From: Siderastrea siderea
Taxonomy: Eukaryota > Cnidaria > Anthozoa > Scleractinia > Rhizangiidae
Length of the DNA: 64,000 bases
NCBI GenBank assembly: GCA_964030785.1
Contig: OZ034977.1
Location: 26,377,652-26,441,651 of the forward strand
Direction: 5' to 3'
Shown here: piece after piece, positions 19,404 to 30,111 of the stretch
Position numbering within the stretch: the first letter of the stretch is position 1
How the letters are laid out: each line of letters starts with the position of its first letter
The notes under the pieces: model-generated
Seen by the model: only the letters and a program-made list of their open reading frames with translations
Databases searched by the model: none
What the model was told of the DNA's origin: nothing
Translations under genes and position numbers: made by a program

Positions 19404-21834
19404 GTAAGACAAAAATACGCAACTCGAACACAAGTAGCTCATGTTTCTTAGTAAATAAAATGCAAAGAAAACTCGTTTCTTTACTAAATAGCTTGACAGT
19501 TGTCTAGCGTATGACGAGTGCAAACTAAATATATAGCCAAATGTGGAAACTTAAAAACGAAACTCAAAATTAAAGTAATAATAATAATAACAATTAACCG
19601 CAAATCACAACGCCGTTTCCGAGCACTTAACTCTCTTACAAGTTTCAGCGTGAAACTTGGTTCATGGGACGAAAAAACTGGGAGTGACGCTGCATTTTGC
19701 TTTTTACTGCTCTGATCGAAGAAGTTTTTTTACAGGCCGGAACACAACAAAACGCAGGCTTTAAAGTATACATGTTATAAAGACAATGTACATCGTCAAT
19801 AAGCTAGTAGACTGAAATGATAGCATTTGCCAAAATCTGCAGAAAACAGATGAATTCCACGCATACTAAAAAACGGGTGGTTTCCATGGTAACGGGCGCA
19901 GTTCCAGCTTGGCACAATATCGGAAAATGCTTGCCTTCAAGACCACTATCATCTTCTTAAGCAAATTTAACCCAGTCAGACATTATTCTGGAATTTTTTC
20001 ACCAGTCTCATGATACACTTTCCAACTTCACTCTGTAACTAAGATCCATTTACAGCCTCGCAGGAAGAGTCAAAACAAAATCGTAAACTCTTGACTTGCT
20101 AAAAGGAGATTCACTAGAGTCAAATTCCTTCATTTAATGTGATCAGGTTAAGACAGTGTATGCACTGTCCAGTGTAAAAATGGTTCAGGTAGGCCAAGGG
20201 TTTTTTTTTTTCTTTTTTTTTTAATCACATTGCACTGGTAATGTCTTATTAGAATCCGGGGAAGAATTAAAGCAAATTTCATTGAAGACCGTACTGGTAT
20301 TACTCTCTTTACCTGCACAATCAAAAGTCAGACCACGGTATCGTACCTATCCTGTTTTGCGAATGACAAGCATCTCTGGGCTTCTCAGTAAAGCTTCTTT
20401 GCCTATGATGACTATGGAGACAGGTCCTTATGAAACAAGAAAGCCCAGTCAGCATTTAAACCAGCCATTCTGACCCACCCCACCCCAGGTTAACAATCCT
20501 GTATTTTTTACGTCGAACTGGCGTGCCAAAAATGTGACTGTGTAACAGAATGTTTTGACTTTAGCGTTACTGGGTAATGTAATGTTTTTAAACATTACTC
20601 TGATGACTCAGCTTATTTAATCTGTTGAAAAAAGCAAACTCAACTTTAACGCTGAGTGTCGGTATAAATTCGCCCACAACTGAGAATATTTACTCAGAGA
20701 AGACGAAATATTTACTGTTGTGCCAAGACCGTGAAAACGAACAGTGAGCATAACAAAGAAATCAAAATACAATGTTTGATAAACACGAGCACAGCGTCAG
20801 AGACTGAGGAAAGCGAAATCGTCACTTCATGCTCAAACGTTTAAATGAATATTACATGACATAACGTTTAAATCCGGTTTACTAACCGGGAATCCCCTTA
20901 CAATGGTAAATAAGATGACTCAGAATTTGCCGTGTAACTATTTAGTCTAATTGAAATCGATAAAATATTTTCTAAAAGCGATCAATTGGCTTTGGAAATG
21001 CACAAAGGTAATACGAAGCAGGCATGTTGAGAGAATTGGCGAAATTAGTACAGCTCTTCTTTGTTGTATGACAATTTCCCACTTATAAAGCGTTAAAACG
21101 TGCATTGAAACAATTGAAATACCTGTGAGAATAACGTCTTAATTTATCACCAGTTAAATATTTATTCATATTTTGCTTTAGGCAAACTTGAGATAGCGTT
21201 GAGTAACGCGTTGAGACGAACTTACTTGTGTATGCGTGTATGAGTGCTTCGAAATTGACTCTTCTTCAACACAGTTATTTTCATTTCCTTATTCCAAAAT
21301 GCTGGGTCCGAGAAATACGAAATACTTCACAGGCGGCCCAAGCTCACGATAAGAGAAGACGATCGAGTTGCGAAACATGACCTTCGCTATCAGGCATGTT
21401 GTGTTACAAGGCTTTCGATTTATAGACTTTCTTAGTATGGGAAATTCACTTTCGTTATAAAAATGCTAAAATAAAGTTATGAATGTGGAATTGAAGTTCA
21501 CTTAACTCGACATGGGTTGTTTTTGTGTCTGGAGTGTAATTCATAAAGCCCCATTCTATTCATCCTTCAAAGTGGTCGCACAGTATTTGCCTTTAGAACT
21601 CTGTTTCAGCCAATACATCAAAGGTTACTGATTAAGAAGTAACATTAGTTTGTTGAAAGTGTAGTCGTGGTAACATACGGATGTTTTGTCTAACGATAAA
21701 AAGACGTTAGTGAGTGAGATGCAAACATTAGTTCAATGTCAGTGTAATTGTTGTAGCAAAGGGATGTTATAGAGGAAGAAAAAAATCTAAATAAATGTCC
21801 AATATACACAAACTGTTACGAGCCGAACGGTATG
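19404..21834. other. Intron, no feature recognised
   Basis: AT-rich sequence with a poly(T) tract at 20202-20222. No LRR-like exon, repeat pair or domain was found by eye on either strand; short open frames here have no recognisable content. Confidence 0.5.
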
Positions 21835-21839
21835 TACAG

Positions 21840-22395
21840 ATTTTAAGGCTGTAGTTGGTCCCTTGACGGTCCGTTAATTACATGCATCTCTCTTATCAAG
21901 TCAAGGAGTGAAATAGTTTGACCATCCGTACGGTCCGTGAAAAACGTAGAAGCAGTATCCTGTCGGTTCATGAACCTGAAATTATGTGCATCTCTGTAAT
22001 CAAGAAACCGTTTGACGACCTGTACGTTCTGTGCAGACCGTAAAAACAGTAATCGGTCGACCGACGATGCGTCAATTATATGCATTTCTCTTATCAAGTC
22101 AAGGGTGGAAACGTTTGACGGTCCATACGGTCTGTACCGATCATAGAAACACTAGTCGGTCCGTTAACGACCTTTAAAATATTTGCATCTCTCTAATCAA
22201 GTCAAAAGGTGAAACAGTTTGACTATCCGTACGGTCTATAAAAACCTTAAAAACAGTGGTCGGTCAGTTAACGGTCCGTTAATTATATGCATTTCTCTTA
22301 TTAAGTCAAGAGGTGAAACAGTGTGACGATCCATACGGTCAGTACAGATCGTAAAAACAGTAGGCTGTCCGTTGGCGGTCCGTATGCTACAGCCA
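21840..22395 (+). repeat. Satellite-like tandem array, ~104-bp unit, about five copies
   Basis: GCATCTCTCTTATCAAGTCA and its variants start at 21884, 21988, 22082, 22185 and 22289 (spacings 104, 94, 103, 104). Each unit also carries CGGTCCGTTAA and ATCCGTACGGTC, which contains the palindrome CCGTACGG. Related CCGTACGGATC words reappear singly at 31680 and 33740. Confidence 0.85.
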
Positions 22396-23902
22396 AAATA
22401 AACAGCCTAATGTGTATGCCCCTTTTTAAGCGCGTGCAGAAATGATAGGTTTTATTGAAAACGTGGACAAACCCGAAGGTGAGTTGGCCACGCTACAGCC
22501 AAAACAACAGTCTAATGTAAGTATGCCTCCATCTTTAAGGACGTGCATGATTTCACAGGAAAAACGCATGCCGTCGATTACTTTCAATAATTCCTTCCTT
22601 TTGTCTTTTAGTCTTGAGCTTCTCTCGGTAGCGTTGTAACGAGGCGATAATGCTGTCTGCGTGCGTGGTTGTCACCGTAATGTGTATTTCAATTTAAACA
22701 CTCCTGTCGGGTGCTTTCTACTTTTATTTTTTCTTTTTTCGTTTTGGGGCATCATTAAATTTAAAAAAGTATCGCATTTTCCTTACCTTAATGCCAATTG
22801 GTCACGAAACAATCTGTCCGTTTCGCACTTTATCGATATCCTGTGAATAACCGCCAACGGTTCCAGACATTTAAGTGGCAATGTCTGTAAGAGCGGTCCA
22901 CTGCATTTCGGGTCAGAAAAAAGTTTTCCCTCAAACTTTGCCCAGTAAACCATCTTGGGTCACAAGTAATTGAAACGGGTTTCGTTTTGGGAAATACGTT
23001 AAAATGTTTTTTTTTAGAGCCCACAACAGTGAGAGCGGGAAAAGGCGTAAATTAACGCCAGGCCAGACACGCAAAGTGCATAAGTTGGCGACCTCACTGC
23101 TTAAAAACTAAAACAGGCAGGAAAAAAGTGTTATTATTTTCAAGTTAAAAGGTCCTTCAAGGGTGTAAAGCGCATGTTAAATTTCATTTGTTTTAAACTG
23201 GAAGCTCGTGATAATTAACATATTAACTCACGTCTGAGCGCTTTCTGAAAACTCGCAAAAGTACCCTGTCTTGCCTGACATTTATTTCCCAAGTCCAGAC
23301 CGAGTCGCTCTAAATTCTTATTAAAATCTGTTAATGAGATGTCAGAGAGCACAGAAATATAAAAATACCTTGCGCTTTTAATCTTCCTTTATCACAGTGA
23401 CTTCGAAGTTTTGGTAGTTTTTGCGAATATGACCGCAAGCATTATGGAGGGGGACATTGGGGTTTGCGGTATTGCGGTAATGGCCAATTTTTCATGCGGT
23501 ATTTCGATAATTCTGATCTAAAATTGCGATATTGCGATATTCTCAAAACCTGCGGGACTCGGTTTTTAGCGTTTTGTTGGGTATTTAAAATTATCTTCCC
23601 GTAATTTTCGACCCTCTCGGATCTTTTTCCAGTTTCTTGTCGTTTCGGAAACAGCTGCGGAAACGTTTCGAAACAGCTCTAAGGTCCTCTGATCCGTCAC
23701 GCGTGTTTATATTAGTCATATTGACATGAAACGTAATTACAATTTGATCGCTTGGACAACCAATTAAAAGTCACGGTACTGACGTATGTTACGCACCGAC
23801 TTTTAATATTTAATATCGATCGACCTTTGTTGACCCCATCAAGGGGTCCAAGATCATGTCCAAACCACGAGCTTTGCCAGACAGATCAGGCATTATTCAA
23901 CA

Positions 23903-24175
23903 TGGCTGTGGTAGCAACATCCGAGATCGCGACGAGGGAAGTCGAAGTGGCTGTCGTCGATTGTGTGGCTCTGTTTTACGAAGAGGGAAAAGGCGGCGAG
24001 AATTACCGAAAAAAAAACAAGTTCAGGTGTCGGGTGAACAAGTGGCTGTCGTCGATTGTGTGGCTCTGTTTTACGAAGAGGGAAAAGGCGGCGAGAATTA
24101 CCGAAAAAAAAACAAGTTCAGGTGTCGGGTGAACAAAGACGAAAAACGGCTCGCCAAGTTTAGGGAGAGCATTAG
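23903..24175 (+). pseudogene. First-exon-like coding segment broken by a 95-bp tandem duplication
   Basis: A frame from ATG 23903 gives MAVVATSEIATREVEVAVVD and continues into a basic KKNKFRCRVNK stretch. A perfect-looking 95-bp duplication (23946-24040 and 24041-24135) then shifts the frame. The second copy, read in another frame that also has an upstream ATG at 23856, ends DEKRLAKFRESIR at a strong donor GTAAGT (24176). It is probably the 5' exon of the transposon's own gene, disabled by the duplication. No domain is recognised. Confidence 0.45.
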
Positions 24176-24486
24176 GTAAGTTTAATTTGGGTTGTTTCAT
24201 TCAGTGCACATCACCAGGCACATCAAAACGGAACCTGACCTGATTTGACATTATTCTGGCAATAAACGGTCTTAAACGTATCTAATAGCTCATAAGGACA
24301 AAGTCAACAAGCAAACAATTACAGTGGCTGCGAGGTTTGTCTGTGGTAATGCGTGGCTTTATTTGCTTTTATGTCTTTCAAAGTCTTTTCCCGGGAATGA
24401 CTCCATGCTCTCGCGAGCGCGCGATGTGTTATGTATTAAGTAATTAAGTATTAAGTCGTCGCGTTAACCCTGGCTCCCAGGGTTAA

Positions 24487-25942
24487 GTGGAAAACGCGGA
24501 GTGCGGAGTGCGGAGTGCGGAGTGTGGAAAATGCGGAGTGTAGAAAATGCGGAGTGTAGAAAATGCGGAGTGTAGAAAATGCGGAGTGTGGAAAATGCGG
24601 AGTGTTAAAGAAAAATATATAAAAAGGTTATAAAAAGGTCAAAAGAAAAAATAAGGTAATATCGCCACACGTACTCAATTATATAAGGTGCCACACCCTA
24701 TATAGCTCCCCTTGCCCATTGTACAGACCCTGGAAAGGGCGAACTACTCTTAACAAAATGAAAAATCACAAAATTTATTTTTATGCTTATTTTAAAAATC
24801 GCGAAATTAAGTACTCGTATACACGTCTTTCGAATTCTATAGAAATAAAGTACTCATGAAAATTAATGAAAATTAATGAATACAGAAAGCTTGTATGGAA
24901 AAGGAAATTAAAAAATAATCTTTAATTCCGCTATATTCTTGGTAAGATCGTTTTAAATGTTTAATTAAAGGTGATATCTTCACACAGACACAAGTAACAA
25001 GGTATATCACTCTATAAAACTCCTTCATGCATCATTGCATTTTAACGCGCGTAGCATTATTGTGAATTAACGATATTAACAATCAGTCCATGTTCTTTGA
25101 AAAAGCGATGCATCATTGAGTTTCATTGCTAAATCGTACATTATTTTTTTTGGTAGCTATGAAAAACAGTAACGAATACTGAGGTAAATAAAACAAATCC
25201 ACGCGTGTAGCATTACTGTTAATTAACGATATTAACAATCAGTCCATGTTCTTTTAGCATTTCCTTCTGGCTTTCATCAAGTGAGTGGTAGGTGCTGAAG
25301 TCGATATGTACACGTCCGTCAAAACCAGGGTTTTTCGCATGATATCCGCAGGACTGGGATGGTAATAGGTACTGGTAAAGTCTGTGCTGTACACCAACAC
25401 CCCTGTGTTGACGTCCCTGCGTACCTGCCGACGGTCAACGTGCTTGACCACGATGTTGTGTGGTGGCTGACGAAATTTTTCTGCAAAATTGTCACCGCAT
25501 CCGTAGCACTTCTTCACACTTTTTCTAAACCGGAAACAACTACTATGGCTTAACCGGAAATAAAAACTACACAACTTCATATATTTATCTAGAATTCGAA
25601 AGACTAAATTTCGCGGTTTTGAAAACAAACAAAAAAAATATTTTTTCATTTCGTTAAGAGTACTGTGCTTTTCCAGGGTCCACATACGGGAAGGAGTTAT
25701 ATCGAGTTATACCTACGTGTGGCGATATGACCTTATTTTTTTTTTTCTTTTAAGCTTTTTATATATTTTTCTTTAAGACTCCGCATTTTCTACACTCCGC
25801 ATTTTCCACACTCCGCATTTTCTAGACTCCTCATTTTCCACACTCCGAATTTTCCACACTCCGCACTTTCCACACTCTGCATTTTCTACACTCCGCATTT
25901 TCCACACTCCGCGCTCCGCACTCCGCACTCCGCGTTTTCCAC
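24487..25942. mobile_element. Nested 1.46-kb TTAA element with GGAGTG subterminal arrays
   Basis: Ends GTGGAAAACGCGGAGTGCGG, inverted and flanked by TTAA (24483-24486 and 25943-25946). Next to each end lies an array of GCGGAGTGTGGAAAAT-type 16-bp units (24497-24606 and 25775-25935, in opposite orientation), followed by a shared AAAGAAAAATATATAAAAAG stretch. It is inserted within the 3.2-kb element, so it is younger. Confidence 0.8.
25254..25685 (-). CDS. C-terminal zinc-binding fragment of a mobile-element protein
   Basis: Open 143-codon minus frame inside the TTAA element. The C-terminal part has RKSVKKCYGCGDNFAEKF, then PPHNIVVKHVDRRQVRRD and a STYYHPSPADI region, giving a Cys-x-x-Cys pair followed by aromatic/His positions as in C-terminal zinc-binding tails of DNA-transposon proteins. 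The N-terminal about 45 residues look like noncoding sequence read through, so this is a fragment rather than a full transposase. It is the only coding trace in this 1.46-kb element. Confidence 0.4.
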   Translation of the reverse strand: MWTLEKHSTLNEMKKYFFCLFSKPRNLVFRILDKYMKLCSFYFRLSHSSCFRFRKSVKKCYGCGDNFAEKFRQPPHNIVVKHVDRRQVRRDVNTGVLVYSTDFTSTYYHPSPADIMRKTLVLTDVYISTSAPTTHLMKARRKC

Positions 25943-26213
25943 TTAACCGGCTCCCAGCCCTGGACACGTTATTATGTCAACGTACGCTCCAATTGCCAAT
26001 CTGTACACTTGGTTGGAGAAAGCCAGTGCATATACCGATGGGTCGTTTGGCTGAAGTAAAGCAGCTTGCCCAAGAAAACAGCACAATATTCGACTAGTGC
26101 TCCAACAGGGCCATTCACTCCGGAGTCTAGAGCACTAATCGACTCCTATTAAATCGTTAGGCCATAGCGTCTAATACACCGCATCTCTCTAGAATGTAAA
26201 TTCCTGATGAACG

Positions 26214-26273
26214 TAGTCCAGTTCTGGCCCCTCTCTCTGTCACGCAACGCTCCGCTCTCGCAGAACTGGACTA
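26214..26273. mobile_element. 60-bp mini-MITE with 9-bp target duplication
   Basis: Perfect inverted ends TAGTCCAGTTCTG / CAGAACTGGACTA, flanked by TGATGAACG at 26205-26213 and 26274-26282. The extreme shortness with a 9-bp duplication suggests a Mutator-type deletion derivative. Confidence 0.75.
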
Positions 26274-27052
26274 TGATGAACGTTAACAGACTTTGGAAGC
26301 AAAGAATTTCATTCCCTTCTATTGCAATCAGAAAAGTGAATCAATAAAGGTAAGTTTGTCTTTGTTCGGCGTACTGGTTACTGGACGGAATGTACACGTT
26401 ACTCATTTTCCTAAAACGAACCTAGCATACCTTAATATTCGAAAAAACAATTAAGTTAATATTTGCCCGTAATTTTAAGATTATGCAAGGCAACAATTTC
26501 GTTATTTCATTTTTGACAAGGTTTTCGACGTCTTGCGGTATTGCGGTATTTGGCGAATTTTTTTGCGATAATGCGGTATTTGTCAATTTTTTTTGCGGTT
26601 TTGCGGTATTCAGAACCCCCCAATGTCCCCCTCATTATGCAAATTAAGTTGTTGAGCAAATTCAGATTGTGTGAAATAAATAGGTTCTAGATTTTAAGAT
26701 TTCTCCATTTCAAGTCATAAATACAGACAAGCATACACGAATACAAGTTTCGAACTGTTCAAATTGATCAAATAAGCGAATTACCGAGTCCTGATCTTTG
26801 AATGCTTCCGGAGAATTGCGTGACTCGCATTATGCAAATTAGGTTGTCTGCTAAACTTGGTCCGTTCCTGTAACCGTCGCAAAAAACCTTTCTAACGTTT
26901 TGGATCCCACTGTTGTTTAAATTAAATATTAAAAAATATAAAGATTACATGCACTGTAGGTAGAAATTCAGCTGGTTACAGTATTGACTTGTATTCATGT
27001 GTCCTTTGTATACAGACTCTGTTTGCAATGAAATGTACAATTTGTAACAATG

Positions 27053-27784
27053 GGCTTCCACGTGGGGGTGAGGGTCCCCGGGCTGATGTAGGACTTTGCT
27101 AATTGTCCATTTCAAAGTTCTTGTATTTCCCCACCGGTGGGGATTTTTTTCCTAGCAAAGTCTCAAGTATTTTAGGGGGAAGCCAAACACCTAACAAGAC
27201 TTGAAGACGCCCCTCATTTTAGCCTTTGAACAGTTAGTTAGCCAACGCTCGAGACCATAAACTTTCTGTTGAAAAAACGATGTTTTTTTTTTGGCCCCAA
27301 ATAGTCCACAAGTTTTTTAAATCGTGTCCCATTACAACTGCATACACATAGGCAAATGATAATAAAGAACATACTATGATCATGGCTCATTTACTGCATG
27401 CCTTTAAACACAACGCACTTATAGCTTCACGAAAGATTAGTCCTACTTAACTTACGCGCCTCATTTAAGTTCTTTGAACGGTTCTTTTTTCTCTACTGAA
27501 TTCTCCGCAAGTTGTTCTACTGTCCTATTCATAAAATTATTTAACGGATGGTCTATTTCATGCACACACATTCTCGTTCTTCCCCGCAATCTTAATCGAG
27601 CGAAAACAAAACTTGCTCCCAAGCTGCTCTCGCCTTGCTAGAAGCAAAGTCCCCTCATTTTCCCCGCGAGTTGGGGCGTCATTTGAATTTGTTGCAAAGT
27701 TCCCACAAAGTCCCTGATTCCCCCACTTATGGCCCGGGGTTCCCCCCCCCTCCTCCGCTACCTCGGGAGCAGCCGATGACAAGT
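27053..27784. mobile_element. ~730-bp insertion in the left foldback arm
   Basis: Left-arm and right-arm alignment breaks after TGTAACAAT (27050) and resumes at CTTCTGGTGGATAAA (27795), while the right arm is continuous near 30400. The insert starts GGGCTTCCACGTGGGGGTGA, ends near CGATGACAAGTGC and contains a GACTTTGCTA/TAGCAAAGTC hairpin at 27091-27164. Ends are not obviously inverted; type unknown. Confidence 0.5.
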
Positions 27785-28215
27785 GCATCATTTTCTTCTG
27801 GTGGATAAAATTGAATCTTTACTTTTTTGCAGTCTTGTTTTGATTTTTTTTATACCTACGTTTTGCTCTTTTAATCTTCCTTTGTCAAGGGGTTTTTCAA
27901 GCACTTTACTTTGTTTATACAAGCACTTGAGCAAACTTACCGCGAATTATATAAAATGCCAAAGTTTGAATGCTTTGGGGCAAAATGTGACGAAAAGTAT
28001 GCAAATTGCATTTTTTGTCAAACGTTGAACGAGATTATTATTATATGAGAGACCTGTAACTTTTTGGATCTCTCTTTCGTCGATGTATGATTTGAAACGG
28101 CTAAAGCCGCGTCTTGATCGATTCCTTTTTCATTGATAGTTAGATGGCCTTTCTTTATAAAAACAGTGTTCTCGTTCCTTTTTTTTTCTTTTAATCAAAA
28201 GAATTGAATATTTAA

Positions 28216-29312
28216 CAATTATCCTGCGAAATCGCGCGGAATATCACCTGATACTTAGCCGACGAGGCCGTAGGCCGAGTTGGCTAAATCAGGGGATATT
28301 CCGCAAGATTGAGCAGGAATCTTGAGTTCTCACTATGAAAATTCCAAGTCAACCTCTGGATATCTTTGTAAGCTGAAGCAAATACTTGTTGACTTTTTGA
28401 GAGCATTTAATCTCGGAAAGTTTCCTCTAGGGAGTTAAAATTTCCGGAGAACACTGCTAAAACTGCCTCGCTTTTCAAAATGGCCGCCAAACAAGCAATG
28501 AAAGAAAATCTGCAGTGCACTTCCAAATATGGTCATTTACGTATATCGCAGGATATCTGTCCTGTACGGATGACAGATATTGAGGGCTTCCTTACCATAT
28601 ATGGCCATAGTGACAATTTGTTGAATAATAACATTGTTTATTATTCAACAAATTGTCACTATGCCCATATATGGTAAGGAAGCCCTGGGATATACGTAAA
28701 TGACCATATTTGGAAGTGCACTGCAGATTTTCTTTCATTGCTTGTTTGGCGGCCATTTTGAAACGCGAAGCAGTTTTAGCAGTGTTCTCAGGAAATGCTC
28801 TCAAAAAGTCAACAAGTATTTGCTTCAGCTCACAAAGATATCCAGAGGTTGACTTGGAATTTTCATAGTGAGAACTCAACCAAGAAAATGCTATTGCGAA
28901 AGAAGCAGCACACTTGCTCACGGAAAGTTGTAAAGACTAAAGTTGAAAAGATTTTAATTCACAGGAAGAGGACTTATCCTCGGTAAGGCAGCAATATTTT
29001 TTTTTACTTTGTCTTGTCATTTCCAAACATGAGTTTGTAAATAAGTCTTTCTAAGTGAACGGTAGTAAACTTCGATTTCTTGAAGTTCTGTTTTGATTTT
29101 TATTAAGCTTACGTGTTGCTAGCTTTTAGCGTTTTCATCATAGAGCCGTAGTTTTTCTCGTTCTGAAAATGGTAGTCGATGGGAATTTGTTGAATAATAA
29201 AACAATTATCGTGCTCAATCTTGTGGAATATCCCCTGATTTAGCCAACTCGGCCTACGGCCTCGTCGGCTAAGTATCAGGTGCTATTCCGCGCGAATTTC
29301 GCAGGATAATTG
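28216..29312. mobile_element. Nested TTAA-flanked foldback with hairpin heads
   Basis: Ends CAATTATCCTGCGAAAT are inverted and flanked by TTAA (28212-28215 and 29313-29316). Each end carries the CGACGAGGCCGTAGGCCGAG hairpin between TTAGC/GCTAA words. Internally 28324-28635 is mirrored by 28636-28880 around TTGTTGAATAATAA. A related half-element lies at 42268. Confidence 0.78.
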
Positions 29313-29316
29313 TTAA

Positions 29317-30111
29317 ATATTTTGATATAACAAGCTTCAACAACGAAAACAAAAAAGCCTAATTCAGCATTATTCTGCATCACGCGTTTTGGACGTTTTG
29401 ATTTCTTGACCAAATTTAAATAAGATCACTACTTTTCTCATTAACCACCTAGCTCTTAATGAGCTGGAGGCTTCTTGGAACCGTGCTAACTTCGAGTGGA
29501 GGCACATCCCAGACGACGGTGCAATCGCTCAACATTCGAGCTACTTAATCGCACTCGCACTTTGAATTCTTTGAATTATAAGGCATCATCGCTCAGATAA
29601 GCGATCATGTTCTGGGTGCGGGAAAAGCCTAGATGTGACCTTTGTACTCCCAGGGCTTTTCCCGCCCTTACGACATCACCGAGCGAAGAATGGTACTAGC
29701 TTATGTACAAACCCTTTTTCTTGTGTTGAGTACTGTTGACGTACCCAGATGAAAAATTGTCTGACAAGCATTTATTAATAATGTTGGAGGTTACTATTTA
29801 ACTGGAAAACCATAATTTCTAGTAATTTTTGGCCACTTCAGGCCTGAGCCTGAAAATACCATAAGAGCTTATAACAACCTGCTAAGGCTTCGTGGTTGTT
29901 CCTGTGATTCTGATATTTTATTTATTCCCTTATGATTCTCATTGTACAATAAATGCAATAAAACAGATTGAAAGAACAAAACGAACCAGAGCACTGTTTT
30001 TATATTTAAAAAAGGCTATCTGACTATCCCTGAAAGAGGAACCCACCAAGACGTAGCTTCTGCCGTTTCAAATCAAGCAAGAAGTTACAAGTTTCTTTAT
30101 ATAAAATGATT
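29317..30111. other. Loop of the giant foldback, no gene recognised
   Basis: It has an imperfect hairpin at 29618-29670 (GCGGGAAAAGCC/GGCTTTTCCCGC) and otherwise no domain or repeat that I can support. Confidence 0.4.

Larger units (their letters stand above)
23447..26633. mobile_element. 3.2-kb DNA transposon with GAGGGGGACATTGGGG ends and 6-bp target duplication
   Basis: Perfect 16-bp inverted ends and ATTATG on both sides (23441-23446 and 26634-26639). Subterminal tandem GCGGTATT/GCGGTA motifs sit inside both ends (23468-23550 and 26533-26612). The mirrored arm of the host foldback at about 30823-30830 has the unoccupied site with a single CATAATG. Six-base duplications occur in IS3EU or Dada-like families; I cannot assign one. 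It contains an exon-like frame at 23903-24175 and the nested element at 24487. Confidence 0.8.

Noticed and set aside
22442..22639. 65-codon frame after the satellite
   Set aside because: It crosses several potential splice signals and shows no domain; likely chance.
27558..28028. Paired open frames at 27558-28028 and 30112-30351
   Set aside because: They are mirrored arms of the foldback read on opposite strands, not genes.
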